NCBI RefSeq assembly: GCF_011927635.1
Contig: NZ_JAATJB010000011.1
Coordinates: 62,001 to 126,000, forward strand
Direction: 5' to 3'
Length of the DNA stretch: 64,000 bases
Source: Sphingomonas trueperi
GTDB taxonomy: Bacteria > Pseudomonadota > Alphaproteobacteria > Sphingomonadales > Sphingomonadaceae
Shown in pieces: positions 35,801 through 44,266 of this stretch. How positions within the stretch are numbered: position 1 is the first letter of the stretch; every line of letters starts with the position of its first letter. The notes beneath the pieces were generated by a model that saw nothing but the letters and a program-made list of their open reading frames with translations, was not told the origin of the DNA and made no database searches. Position numbers and translations under genes: made by a program.

Positions 35801-37034
35801 CAAGGGCGAGCTCCGTTTCACGAGCACGATCGCCCGCCGGCTCGACAGCCTGGGCGCGCTCACCCGCGGTCAACGCCAGACGGGTGGTCAGAACCTGTTC
35901 GATCCCGCCGACAATCTCGAAAGTGAATATGCCTGCGCGGCCCTGGTGAGCTGGTTTCATCTGCTCGTCGGAGGGAAGCTGACCAGCGTCTCCCATGCCG
36001 AGTTCGAGAAGCGCACCGGTCTCGAGCTCTGCGACAAGGACGGCGTCATGAAGGACGACCTCCCGCCGATCCAGCGGTGGCTCAACCGCATCCTGGCGCT
36101 GCCGATCGCGCTGCAGAACAAGATCTTCGACGAGTTCCTCGCACTCGTCGAGACGCGCGTATCGGCCGCGCGCGAGGCCGGACGGCTCGATGTCGGCGTT
36201 GAAACCATCCTGGTCGATACGGCGACCCTCATAGACGACACCGTGCTGCGCACCGACCCGGTCAGTGGCGCGACCTCTCATCTGCTCACGATCGAGATCG
36301 CTCGGCGGCGGACGCCGGTCTCCCTTGAGCGGGTCCTGCGCATCGCCGACAATGACGGCACCGCCGATTATCTGATGAACGCCAAGTCCGGGATGGTTGC
36401 GCTGCAGACCCGCGCCCGCGCCCTCATGGAGGAGAAGGAGGGCACACCGATCCCGCGGTTCGAACTCATCCGTCCCACGCGGCGCGAATATATGCGCGAG
36501 CAAGAGCTGTTCGAAAGCGCCTGGAGCCCCATCGATCGCCAGCTCTTCTCCGAGAAGTGGCTGGAAGAAGCACAGGAGGCGGCCAACAAAGTCGATACGG
36601 AAACGATCCGCCTTGCGACGGGCCTCCTTCTCCCGATCTGGTCCGCGCTTCCCAACGACCACCTCGTCGTCAATCGCATCGCGGACAAGGAGGGCAACAG
36701 TTGGCTCGGCCGCCTGGTGTTTGACGATCACGTCGTGCAGCTCTTCACGAAGCTCGGCCTGGACCGGACCGACAATCTCCCGCCCACCGACCTCGTGAAA
36801 TCCGCGCTGACCGGCCGGAGCGTCGATCTGGCACGGCCGTTCCCGATGTGCATCAAGCGCTCCCTCGTGAACGGATCACCCCGGATCGAGCTGGTGGGTG
36901 CGCCGCCGGCGCAGCTCGCCTGGCTCAAGTCGATCGGATGCTTCACCGAGGTGATCCAGTACCGGACCAGGGTCTTCGTGCCGGTACCGACGGCAGCCGA
37001 GATCGTCGGGCGGATCGTCTCGGGCTCGCCCTGA
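32811..37034 (+). CDS. Strawberry-notch-like methylase/helicase fusion (DarB-like)
   Basis: A 1407-aa protein. The N-terminal part is an N6-adenine methylase-like Rossmann domain: DIVLEPSAGNGLLVAQL for cofactor binding and LILMNPPFSRS with the NPPF catalytic motif near residue 195. The C-terminal part is a superfamily-2 strawberry-notch ATPase: Walker A GDGTGAGKGRQ near 469, DEAH box near 575, and motif VI-like AIQGLGRTHRTHQ. Phage P1 DarB has the same combination and protects incoming DNA from restriction, so antirestriction is a reasonable inference. The ATG at 32811 follows GGAG. Confidence 0.88.
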   Translation: MSDLFEAAAQAEREAVRLLLPRLRSDEAIQRRHLNDAMTKAFGGSDADGRWTQRASFELLEHALAIHLQSSAQKIAAFGDVRALIDLSDRLPTQTVRSEDQIEWQQFSTPVDIAAVMTLLANVQPDDIVLEPSAGNGLLVAQLRHVESLHLNELDPLRRGRLKAAFPSASITGHDGATINSTLASVDRPTLILMNPPFSRSVGRGADDYAAVRHLQAALRRLQPGGRLVAIMPDWFGPSARMREQYETILRDVSVLAAVRLEKCYLKHGTSIAVRLFVIDKVPGRSPPALIQRSSVAELLDILIIPERSSAKPDRGASAPKRSGGVSLFRAVKSSRPAPRAYHAPARNHVLPVEYAKLETPAPLLEQSGVYLPYRPSRISFASAGEHPTPLVESVAMGSIPAPVPEYVPALPERTVAERLLSASQLETVVYAGHAWTQWIPGTFRPDKEGVGLVLAEDGHSYRKGFFLGDGTGAGKGRQIAACILDNWLQGRRRNIWVSKNAPLLEDARRDWTALGGLNGDIQPISNWKIDEPISLDQGVLFVSYPTLRSMRGDYGRLKQLVDWAGADFDGVIAFDEAHEMGGVAGGEGALGTKDGSQQGICGVLLQNQLPAARVLYASATGASVVNNLAYAVRLGLWGPGTAFPDREQFISSISKGGIAAMELVARDLKATGLYMARALSFAGVEYDILRHELTAAQIEIYDTYADAWSIIHQNLEKALELTGIVDALENATLNSGAKASARSRFESTKQRFFGQVLLSMKLPTVIAAVHEHLAAGQSVVMQLVTTAESILDRRLGALSPDDRADLEIDLSPREYMIDYLERAFPTRQMRIFTDETGAQRSVPMEDEAGNPVYNPEAEAARAQLIENLCALPPIMSALEGILEHFGHDNVAEVTGRTKRLVSTGDGRQKLESRSTRTSQAEAAAFMQGRKRILVFSDAGGTGRSYHASRDVPNQQQRVHLLLEPGWRADRAIQGLGRTHRTHQASTPLFRPVTTDCKGELRFTSTIARRLDSLGALTRGQRQTGGQNLFDPADNLESEYACAALVSWFHLLVGGKLTSVSHAEFEKRTGLELCDKDGVMKDDLPPIQRWLNRILALPIALQNKIFDEFLALVETRVSAAREAGRLDVGVETILVDTATLIDDTVLRTDPVSGATSHLLTIEIARRRTPVSLERVLRIADNDGTADYLMNAKSGMVALQTRARALMEEKEGTPIPRFELIRPTRREYMREQELFESAWSPIDRQLFSEKWLEEAQEAANKVDTETIRLATGLLLPIWSALPNDHLVVNRIADKEGNSWLGRLVFDDHVVQLFTKLGLDRTDNLPPTDLVKSALTGRSVDLARPFPMCIKRSLVNGSPRIELVGAPPAQLAWLKSIGCFTEVIQYRTRVFVPVPTAAEIVGRIVSGSP

Positions 37035-37109
37035 CCGGTCTTCCGGCGATGAGGACGGTCCGATCGGCACGCGCGCACGGCGTACTTCTAAGCGACCTCA
37101 GGCACGCCT

Positions 37110-37156
37110 GAGAGAGAGGGAGGGGGAGCTGGGGTGGTGTTCGGAAATACCCGAAC
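37110..37156 (+). repeat. Purine-rich tract and hairpin upstream of the second ParB-like gene
   Basis: GAGAGAGAGGGAGGGGGAG (37110-37128) followed by GTTCGG-N6-CCGAAC (37139-37156). The start codon follows at 37176. Confidence 0.6.
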
Positions 37157-37175
37157 GCCAGAAGGAGTTACCCCT

Positions 37176-39275
37176 GTGATCCAGACCATCAAGCTCAACA
37201 AGCTGCGCCTGTCTCCGATCAACGTGCGCACCGCCCCGGACGAGCAGCTCCAGATCGAACCCATGGCCGCGAGCATCGAGGCCAAGGGCGTGCTGCAGAA
37301 CCTTCTCGTCACGCCCGCCAAGAAGCCGCGCGGCACCTTCGAAGTGTTCGACGGCGGCCGTCGCTGGCGTGCGTTGCGCCTCCTCGCCGAGCGTGGCACC
37401 ATCTCCGAGACCGATTTCGATGTTCCGGTCATGGTGCTGACCGGCGACGATGCCGAGCTGTCCGAGACGTCGACCGCGACCAACTTCCACCAGCTCAAGA
37501 TGACGCCGGCCGAGGAATGCCGCGCGTTCCAGCACTTCATCGGCACCACGGGCGATATCGACGCGGTCGCCAAACGCTTTGGCGTGACCCGCCGCTTCGT
37601 CGAGGGGCGGCTGCGCCTGGCCTCGCTTGCGGAGCCGATCTTCGAGGCGCTCAGCAAGGGTGCGATCACGCTCGACATCGCCAAGGCCTATGCGTCGACC
37701 GAGAACCAGGAGAAGCAGCTTCTGGTTTGGAACAGCTATCAGTCGAGCCACGTCACGGCCGACACCATCCGCCGCGTGATCGCCAACGAGACGCTGAAGG
37801 CGAGCGACCCGATCGCGGTGCTGGTCGGCGAGGCGCGGTATCGCGACGCCGGCGGCAAGATCGATGGGGATCTTTTCACCGACGGCAATGACCGCTGGGT
37901 CGATCCCGAAATCGCTCACCGCCTCGCCGGCGAGATCATGGAAGCCGAGGCCGCACGCATCGGCCAAGAGACCGGTCTTGCCTGGATCCGCCCGATCGCG
38001 AGCAACTACGCGCACAACGCGGCGCACGGACTCTATCGCGCGATCCTGCAGCAGCCTCCGCTCACCGACGAACAAGCCGCGCGCCTCGCGGAGATCGAGG
38101 AGCGCCGGTCCGTCATCGAGGCCGAGATGCAGGACGAGGAGCTCGACGACGAGGCGTTTAAGCTGCTCGACCAGGAGGACGATCGTCTGATCGCCGAGGC
38201 CGAGGCCATCGAGAACCGCGCGCCGGTCCTGCCGGAGGAAATGAAGGCTCATGTCGGCGCCTTCCTTCTCCTCACCCCGCAGGGCGAGATGCGGCTCGAC
38301 AGCCAATATTACAGCGAGCAGGAGCTCGTCATCGACGAGCCCGGCGACGAGGACCACGACGACGGCGAGGACGGAGAGTCGACGCGCGGTGGCGCCCGCA
38401 TCGGCGGCAATGCCTCGTCCGAGCCGAAGTACCGGCCCGAGGCCGTGGCGCCCGGCGGCAAGCCGCTCAGCGCCCGGCTCTACGACGAACTGGCGGTCCA
38501 GCGGCGCGACATTCTGGCGTCCTGCATCCTGGCGCAGCCGGCGCTCGCGCTCGACTATGCGCTGTTCGTCATGGTCGACGCCCGGACCAACTCGGCGTCC
38601 CGCTACCTCAGCTCCGTGAAGTACGGCACGACCATCCGGGCCAGCGCGCCGCAGGATCCCGCCTCTGGCGACATTCCGGGCTCGCGCGCGCGCGATTATC
38701 TGGCCGAGGCGAAGGACGGTCTCGACGCCGCCTGGACGGAGCACGAGTGCGAGGTTGCGCGGTTCGAGGCCTTTCGCGCGCTCGACGACGACACCAAGGC
38801 CAACTGGCTCGCCTACATCGTCGCGATGTCGCTCGAGGCGAAGCCGGGTTGGTCGAACGAGCAGATCAAGCTTCACAATCGGCTTGCATCGATCCTCGAG
38901 ATCGACGTCGCGAGCTGGTGGCGGCCGACCTCGGAGAACTTCTTCGACCGCGTGAACAAGGGCAGCATCCTCACGCTGCTCACCGAAATCGGCGGGCCGG
39001 CGCTGACCGTCCGTCATACCTCGCTCAAGAAGACCGAAATATCGGAAAGCTGCCAGAAGCTCTTTGCGGGCGAGGCGATCGTCGAGCCGGAGGTCAAGGA
39101 GGCGGCACTCGCCTGGGTGCCTAACGCGATGCGCTTCCTCGACGCCGCCACCGAAGCGCCGGCTGACCCGACCGAGGCCGATGACGGCGAAGGCGAGGCC
39201 AATGAGGTCGAGCCTTCGGACGGGGAGGGCGAACCCAGCGCCGATCACGAGACGCTCGAACCCGCGGACGCCTGA
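37176..39275 (+). CDS. Large ParB-like protein (ParB/RepB/Spo0J superfamily)
   Basis: A 699-aa protein. Residues 1-95 form the ParB N-terminal domain (IKLNKLRLSPINVRTAP; FEVFDGGRRWRALRLLAE), then an HTH (IDAVAKRFGVTRRFVEGRLRLASLAEP), a long helical middle, and an acidic low-complexity C-terminus. GTG at 37176 is preferred because AGGAG lies 8 nt upstream; an earlier GTG at 37134 overlaps the upstream hairpin. It is distinct from the partition ParB and from PRTRC ParB. Proteins of this type accompany strawberry-notch genes on many alphaproteobacterial plasmids; their job is not established. Confidence 0.85.
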   Translation: MIQTIKLNKLRLSPINVRTAPDEQLQIEPMAASIEAKGVLQNLLVTPAKKPRGTFEVFDGGRRWRALRLLAERGTISETDFDVPVMVLTGDDAELSETSTATNFHQLKMTPAEECRAFQHFIGTTGDIDAVAKRFGVTRRFVEGRLRLASLAEPIFEALSKGAITLDIAKAYASTENQEKQLLVWNSYQSSHVTADTIRRVIANETLKASDPIAVLVGEARYRDAGGKIDGDLFTDGNDRWVDPEIAHRLAGEIMEAEAARIGQETGLAWIRPIASNYAHNAAHGLYRAILQQPPLTDEQAARLAEIEERRSVIEAEMQDEELDDEAFKLLDQEDDRLIAEAEAIENRAPVLPEEMKAHVGAFLLLTPQGEMRLDSQYYSEQELVIDEPGDEDHDDGEDGESTRGGARIGGNASSEPKYRPEAVAPGGKPLSARLYDELAVQRRDILASCILAQPALALDYALFVMVDARTNSASRYLSSVKYGTTIRASAPQDPASGDIPGSRARDYLAEAKDGLDAAWTEHECEVARFEAFRALDDDTKANWLAYIVAMSLEAKPGWSNEQIKLHNRLASILEIDVASWWRPTSENFFDRVNKGSILTLLTEIGGPALTVRHTSLKKTEISESCQKLFAGEAIVEPEVKEAALAWVPNAMRFLDAATEAPADPTEADDGEGEANEVEPSDGEGEPSADHETLEPADA

Positions 39276-39299
39276 AGCGCGCTCCATCTCCTGAGCGAC

Positions 39300-39331
39300 A
39301 GACCGCCGGTGCTCCTTCGCGCCGGCGGTCT
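39300..39331. other. Hairpin between the ParB-like gene and ardC
   Basis: AGACCGCCGG / CCGGCGGTCT, perfect 10-bp arms around a 12-nt loop, 25 bp after the stop. No T-run, so either a weak terminator or an mRNA-end stabiliser. Confidence 0.55.
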
Positions 39332-39361
39332 TCCCTTGCCCAAACCACGGGACCAACGGTC

Positions 39362-40312
39362 ATGCGCAGCAAACAGAAGCCGAGCCGCGACGCCGCGGCC
39401 GAGATCACCGACCTCATCATCCGCAAGCTCGAAGAGGGCGTCGCACCCTGGAGCCGCCCCTGGCGGGTCACCGGCGCCGGCGGGCGACCGCTTCGGCATT
39501 GCGGCACGCCCTATACGGGGATCAATGTCCTCTACCTTTGGGCAATTGCCGATGTGCGCGGCTATCGGTCGCGCTACTGGATGACATACCGCCAGGCCGA
39601 GGCGCTGGGCGCCAACGTCCGCCGGGGCGAGCAAGGCTCGCTCTCGGTCTATTATTCGAGCTTCAAGAAAACGGAGTCCGACCCCGTCACCGGCGCGGAG
39701 ACCGAGCGCAGCATCCGCTTCCTACGCCACTACATCGTCTTCAACGCCGACCAGATCGATGGCCTGCCGGCCTATTTCTATCCGGCTGACGAAGATCCTA
39801 CGCCGGTCGATCCTTCGGCGCGCCAATCCGCGATCGACGCCTTCTTCGAGCCGATTCCTGCCGAGGTGCGGCACGGCGGCGACCGCGCCTATTTTCACCC
39901 CACGTTCGATTATATCCAGATGCCGCATCAGCGCTCGTTCAAGTCGATGGACCACTATGCCTCGACCCGAGCCCATGAAACCGTTCATTGGTCCGGAGGC
40001 ACGGCGCGGCTCGCCCGGACATTCGGCAAGCGGTTCGGTGACCAAGCTTATAGTTTCGAGGAACTCGTGGCCGAGATCGGGAGTGGCCTCGTCTGCGCGC
40101 ACCTCGGCCTGCCCAATGAACTCCACGACAATCATGCAAGCTATGTGGGCCATTGGCTCGGCATCCTGCGCGCCGACAAGACCGCGATCATTCACGCGGC
40201 ATCCAAGGCCGAGCAGGCCTTCAATTATCTGTGCGGGTTTGCGGACGACCAGATCAGTCCGGCCGAGTCCGCGCCCCTCGAGGCCGTCGAGCCGCTGGCC
40301 GAAGCCGCCTGA
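39362..40312 (+). CDS. ardC: ArdC-like antirestriction protein (ssDNA-binding zincin)
   Basis: A 316-aa protein with the ArdC N-terminal ssDNA-binding domain (ITDLIIRKLEEGVAPWSRPW; RPLRHCGTPYTGINVLYLW) and a C-terminal metallopeptidase-like domain containing HETVH (first His near residue 205) plus the downstream Glu in FEELVAEIGS. ArdC proteins protect single-stranded DNA entering a recipient from type I restriction. It is followed 31 bp downstream by the intron-split DUF6927 gene. Confidence 0.92.
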   Translation: MRSKQKPSRDAAAEITDLIIRKLEEGVAPWSRPWRVTGAGGRPLRHCGTPYTGINVLYLWAIADVRGYRSRYWMTYRQAEALGANVRRGEQGSLSVYYSSFKKTESDPVTGAETERSIRFLRHYIVFNADQIDGLPAYFYPADEDPTPVDPSARQSAIDAFFEPIPAEVRHGGDRAYFHPTFDYIQMPHQRSFKSMDHYASTRAHETVHWSGGTARLARTFGKRFGDQAYSFEELVAEIGSGLVCAHLGLPNELHDNHASYVGHWLGILRADKTAIIHAASKAEQAFNYLCGFADDQISPAESAPLEAVEPLAEAA

Positions 40313-40343
40313 CCCCACTTCCTCTTCGCCAAGGAGACCAGCC

Positions 40344-43300
40344 ATGGGATGGCTGACCATGCCGTTCGCCTCGATGGGCGGACATCCGACTGCCAAGGCC
40401 TATCTCGACGCGCAATTCACCTACACGCGCGATGTCGAGGGCGGGACGAAGGGACTGAGGATCCTCGCCTCGTCCTGCCCCAAGAACCGCACCTATTACG
40501 CCGCTGCCCAAGTCCTGACGAATGGCATCGGGGGCGAGATCTTCGCGATCGTCTGCAAGGTCCTCTGGAGCCCCAACAGCAAGACCGGCGAAAATTTCGG
40601 CTACAAAGACAGTGCGCCGTTGCGGCGCTGAAATGGAGTATCAGTGATGATGAGGTAAGTTGAGAATGCCTCTGCTCGCCGGACTAACCTCGGGCCTCAC
40701 AAGGTCTGAAATCCCGAAAGGGACGGGGAACAATAGCATGTTCGGAAAAGGCCAGATGCGTCTTAGTCGCAAATGGAGGCGATGACGGTCAGGGCAAGGT
40801 GCGTATGGTGAAGGCTACACTGCTTAAATCCCAGTCTGCAGCAATCTATATAGCGATACTGGCGAAAGCGACTGTCACGCCAGGTCCGGATGATGACAGC
40901 GGTCTCATGTCTTGGCCGCCTGTTTCTCAGCCCATCCGGTGCGCCTCTCGTCGAGGGGTTTAGTGGACGAACGGGACACCTAACCGCGCCGCATCTCCAT
41001 TCAGCGTAACTACGGGATGCCCTAAACAGGCGGCTTCTGCCGGCCTGCATGGGTACGGAGCCGCCATATTACTCAAATGCCCGGGGTAATGCCCGGGACA
41101 TCGACCTCTTCGGAGGCGGCGGTGCAACTGTATAAGGTCTCGAGCGATCGGGCCGAAAGCGGGGAAGACCGGGGGAAGGGCGGCAGCTGTGATTCTTCAA
41201 CCACCGATCATGGGGTGTGCTGATGCTGCCAGAAACTGTGAAAGGCCGGTTGGAGGCCATTCCGGCGCTCGTTGCGTCGGGCAAAAGGGTGAATGGACTC
41301 TATCGTCTGATGGGGTCTCGCCTCCTTTGGGAGGAGGGGCTCCAGAAGATCGGATCCAACAAGGGTGCGATGACGCCGGGTATTGACGGCGAGACCTTCG
41401 CGGACTTCGGACCGGAAGACCTCGACCCGATTATCGCCAGCGTGACGGCAGGGACCTATGATCCCAAACCAGTGCGTCGGGTGTTTATCCCGAAAGGCAA
41501 GGGCAAACGGCGTCCGCTGGGCATTCCCACGCGCGACGACCGCCTCGTTCAGGAAGTGGCGCGGCAACTGCTCGAACGGATCTATGAACCGGTGTTCTCG
41601 AACGCCTCCCATGGATTCCGGCCGGGCCGGTCGTGTCATACGGCGCTTGAACACGTCAAAGCCGTATGGACGGGGGTGAAATGGCTCGTAGATGTGGATG
41701 TCGCGGGGTTCTTCGAGAACATCGACCACGACATCCTCCTGCGGCTGTTGCGGAAAAGGATCGATGACGAGAAATTCATCGGCTTGATCGGCAGCATGCT
41801 TAAGGCGGGTGTTATGGAAGACCGGGTTCACACCCGGACCTACAGCGGCACTCCGCAGGGCGGTATCGTCTCTCCAATCTTGGCCAACATCTACCTCCAT
41901 GAACTCGATATGTTCATGGCGGAACGGATCGCGGCTTTCGAGAGGGGGAAGGTCCGTGCCACGAACCCGGAATATGGGCGACTGGCTGGGCGCATCCAGA
42001 AACAACGGAAGCGCGTCACCATGCTGCGGGCCAAAGACAATGTCGACGAGGTGAAGGTTGCGGCCTCCTTGGCCAAAATCCAAACCTTACTGCCGCAAAA
42101 GCGGTCCATCCCGTCGAGAGACGCGATGGACCCCGGTTATCGCCGACTTCGTTACTGTCGCTACGCGGACGACTTCATGATTGGGGTTATCGGTAGCAAG
42201 GAGGATGCACGAAGCGTGTTCGCCGAAGTCAGGGCATTCCTGACCGAGGCGCTGGCGCTCACGGTGTCCGAGGAGAAAAGCGGTATCCGCAAGGCGAGCG
42301 ATGGAGCCGCCTTCCTTGGATATGAGGTCCGCACATATACGACACGCCAACGGGTTGTCCGGAGCCGACAAGGTTCCGTCAGCTTCCTTCGTAGGCCGCC
42401 GTCGGAAGTGATGCAGCTGCATGTCCCTTGGGAGAAGGTCCACGCGTTCGCTTCTGCAAAAGGTTATGGTGATCTGTCGGTGTTGAAGCCGCGTCATCGT
42501 AGCCTGCTGCTCAGCTGCAGCGACGTTGAGATCGTCCTAGCTTACAACGCCGAATTGCGGGGTTTTGCGAACTACTATGCTCTCGCCAAGGATGTGAGCT
42601 TCAAGCTGAACAGGCTTGAGTTTCTCCAGCGGTGGAGCTTGTTCAAGACCTTGGCCAGCAAGCACAAAACCAATGTGCGAGCGGTCGTGGCCCGCATGAG
42701 GACGGGGCAGGAATTCACCATCGGCTACGACGTCGATGGCCAGCCCCGATCGGTCAAAGTCTGGAAACTGGCTCATCTGAAACGTGATCCGGCCACCTCG
42801 TCCAGGATTGATATCCAGCCTTGGACGCAGGTGTTCACCCACTCACGTACGGACTGGGTTGATCGTCAGAATGCCAAGCAATGCGAGGCTTGCGGTCGAT
42901 CCGATGTTCCGTGTCAGGTGCACCATATCCGGGGGATGGCCGATGTTTCGCACCGCGGTTTTGTCGTGAGAATGAAGGTGGCACGCGCCCGCAGGACGGT
43001 GGTCCTGTGCGAGCAATGCCACTGGGATACTCACAGAGGCCGCCTGCCCGATCTACGGCAAAGTGATGGTTCGTCACAGTGGAGAGCCGCATGCGGTGAA
43101 AGCTGCACGTGCGGTTCGGCGGGGGGATCAGGGCTGACTCCATGAGCAGCACCAATCCTACCCGACTGACCGAAGCAATGGGACCATGCGAGGACCACTG
43201 CCCGCGGCACATACTCGATCTTCTCACCCCCACCGACCGGGAGCATGCCATCGACTGGCGACGGCGCTGCGCCGAGAATCTGAAGCGGCGGGCCCGCAAG

Positions 43301-43507
43301 CTCGAGGATGGCGATCGGATCAGGCTGGAGACGCCGCTCACCTTCAACGATGGTCACGTCGGCCAGGAGTTTGTTGTCGAGAAGCGCGGCCGCAAGCTGT
43401 GCTTCCGGAATCCTGAGACCGGGTGTCGTTACCGAATCAGCCGCTTCATGGATCGGCAGTGGCAAATTGTGCCGACCACCAAGGTCCACAAGACGATCTT
43501 TGCCTGA
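40344..43507 (+). CDS. DUF6927-type protein, interrupted by a group II intron
   Basis: Exon 1 is 40344-40611 (89 codons plus one base, ending NFGYKD) and exon 2 is 43167-43507. Joining them restores an uninterrupted 202-aa frame across the junction: [17 protein letters not shown]. This matches the plasmid family with GYKDMTE(T/A)MGPCE at the same place (recalled, not searched). Exon 1 starts [15 protein letters not shown] after AAGGAGA. The protein is cytoplasmic and of unknown function, common near ardC on sphingomonad plasmids. Without splicing, translation would stop at 40631 after 95 residues. Confidence 0.85.
41223..43145 (+). CDS. Group II intron reverse transcriptase/maturase with HNH endonuclease
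   Basis: A 640-aa intron-encoded protein. It has RT domains ([48 protein letters not shown]; the catalytic YADD in [13 protein letters not shown]), domain X maturase, and a C-terminal HNH endonuclease ([33 protein letters not shown]). The frame reads through domain V and ends at 43145 in the domain VI region, so the last 20 or so residues are encoded by ribozyme sequence. A GTG at 41217 is an alternative start. Confidence 0.95.
   Translation: MLPETVKGRLEAIPALVASGKRVNGLYRLMGSRLLWEEGLQKIGSNKGAMTPGIDGETFADFGPEDLDPIIASVTAGTYDPKPVRRVFIPKGKGKRRPLGIPTRDDRLVQEVARQLLERIYEPVFSNASHGFRPGRSCHTALEHVKAVWTGVKWLVDVDVAGFFENIDHDILLRLLRKRIDDEKFIGLIGSMLKAGVMEDRVHTRTYSGTPQGGIVSPILANIYLHELDMFMAERIAAFERGKVRATNPEYGRLAGRIQKQRKRVTMLRAKDNVDEVKVAASLAKIQTLLPQKRSIPSRDAMDPGYRRLRYCRYADDFMIGVIGSKEDARSVFAEVRAFLTEALALTVSEEKSGIRKASDGAAFLGYEVRTYTTRQRVVRSRQGSVSFLRRPPSEVMQLHVPWEKVHAFASAKGYGDLSVLKPRHRSLLLSCSDVEIVLAYNAELRGFANYYALAKDVSFKLNRLEFLQRWSLFKTLASKHKTNVRAVVARMRTGQEFTIGYDVDGQPRSVKVWKLAHLKRDPATSSRIDIQPWTQVFTHSRTDWVDRQNAKQCEACGRSDVPCQVHHIRGMADVSHRGFVVRMKVARARRTVVLCEQCHWDTHRGRLPDLRQSDGSSQWRAACGESCTCGSAGGSGLTP
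43084..43117 (+). ncRNA. Group II intron domain V
   Basis: A 34-nt helix beginning GAGCCGCATGCGGTGAAAG and ending GTGCGGTTC, matching the usual bacterial domain V with the catalytic AGC-type triad region replaced by GCC at the 5' side as in CL-type introns. Domain VI follows to 43160. Confidence 0.85.
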
Positions 43508-43547
43508 GCCGGTGAGCCGGTATCATGTCTTCCGAAGAGGAACCCCC

Positions 43548-43748
43548 ATGTTTGCTCCCGACCCCGGCCTTTCGCCGAAGCGTCTGCTCCTGTGCAGTCG
43601 CGAGAATGCCCAGCGCGTCGCTACGCGCCTTTTTGACCTGCAGCCCGGCCGCGTCAGCATCGTGCGAACCGGCAATCCGCTGCAGCCTTTCCGCGTCTGC
43701 ACCATGCCCTGCCGCGGCGAGCGTGTTGAAGTCGAGATGGTGTCCTGA
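43548..43748 (+). CDS. Small hypothetical protein
   Basis: A 66-aa protein (MFAPDPGLSPKRLLLCSREN...) preceded by GAAGAGGA. Its stop overlaps the start of the thermonuclease gene (TGATG), which supports it being translated. No family recognised; it has two cysteines and no membrane segment. Confidence 0.65.
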   Translation: MFAPDPGLSPKRLLLCSRENAQRVATRLFDLQPGRVSIVRTGNPLQPFRVCTMPCRGERVEVEMVS

Positions 43749-44263
43749 TGCGCCTCCTCGCACCCTCCCTTCTCGCGATGGTGATGCTCGGTCCGGCCGC
43801 GCCGAGCGGCGCACAGACGTTTGAAGCGCAGGCGCGCGCGCTCGACGGCGACACCGTTGCCGTCGACTTCCGATTGCTCGGCGTCGATTCCTTCGAGCGC
43901 CGACAGCTCTGCCAGCGCGCTTCCGGATGCTGGCCTTGCGGCAAGGCCGCCCAGGATCTCGCAGCGAACGCCCTGCGCTCGAGGACCGCGGTGATCCGCC
44001 TCACCGCTGCCAACTCTTACGGGCGACGTATCGCGACGGTGACGATGGCCGGCAAGGACCTCGGGGAACGCCTCATCCGCGCCGGTCTTGCCGTGCCCGA
44101 AATCCAGTATCTGAAGAACGACCCCGGTCGCGCTACCCGGTACCGGGCAGCGTTCGCGCAAGCGAAGGCGAGCAGGGCAGGGGCCTTCGCCGGCACATGG
44201 ATCGAACCATCACGCTGGCGCCACGGGGAGCGTCTTCGCTGCGAGCGACGACCGGCCCCCTGA
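43748..44263 (+). CDS. Thermonuclease family (SNase-like) secreted protein
   Basis: A 171-aa protein with a signal peptide (MRLLAPSLLAMVMLGPAAPSGA) and an SNase/OB-fold domain. The catalytic-type motifs LDGDTVAVDFRLLGVDSFERRQ and SYGRRIATVTMAGKDLGERLIRAGLA match staphylococcal nuclease core elements. It probably degrades DNA or RNA outside the cytoplasm. Such nucleases are common on conjugative plasmids. Translation is coupled to the small upstream gene. Confidence 0.85.
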   Translation: MRLLAPSLLAMVMLGPAAPSGAQTFEAQARALDGDTVAVDFRLLGVDSFERRQLCQRASGCWPCGKAAQDLAANALRSRTAVIRLTAANSYGRRIATVTMAGKDLGERLIRAGLAVPEIQYLKNDPGRATRYRAAFAQAKASRAGAFAGTWIEPSRWRHGERLRCERRPAP

Positions 44264-44266
44264 CAA

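Larger units (their letters stand above)
40612..43166 (+). mobile_element. Group II intron
   Basis: The 2555-bp element starts GTGCG (5' consensus GUGYG) and ends CCCGAC (3' consensus AY). It has a reverse-transcriptase gene in the middle and a 34-nt domain V at 43084-43117. Boundaries were set because the two flanks splice exactly into one DUF6927 frame. It moves by retrohoming via its own reverse transcriptase/maturase/endonuclease. Intron sense is the same as the host gene, so self-splicing would restore it. Confidence 0.92.

Noticed and set aside
35196..36731. A 511-codon leftward frame
   Set aside because: Antisense to the methylase/helicase gene; composition is typical of a GC-rich shadow frame.
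37098..39356. A 752-codon leftward frame
   Set aside because: Antisense to the 699-aa ParB-like gene, whose motifs are clear.
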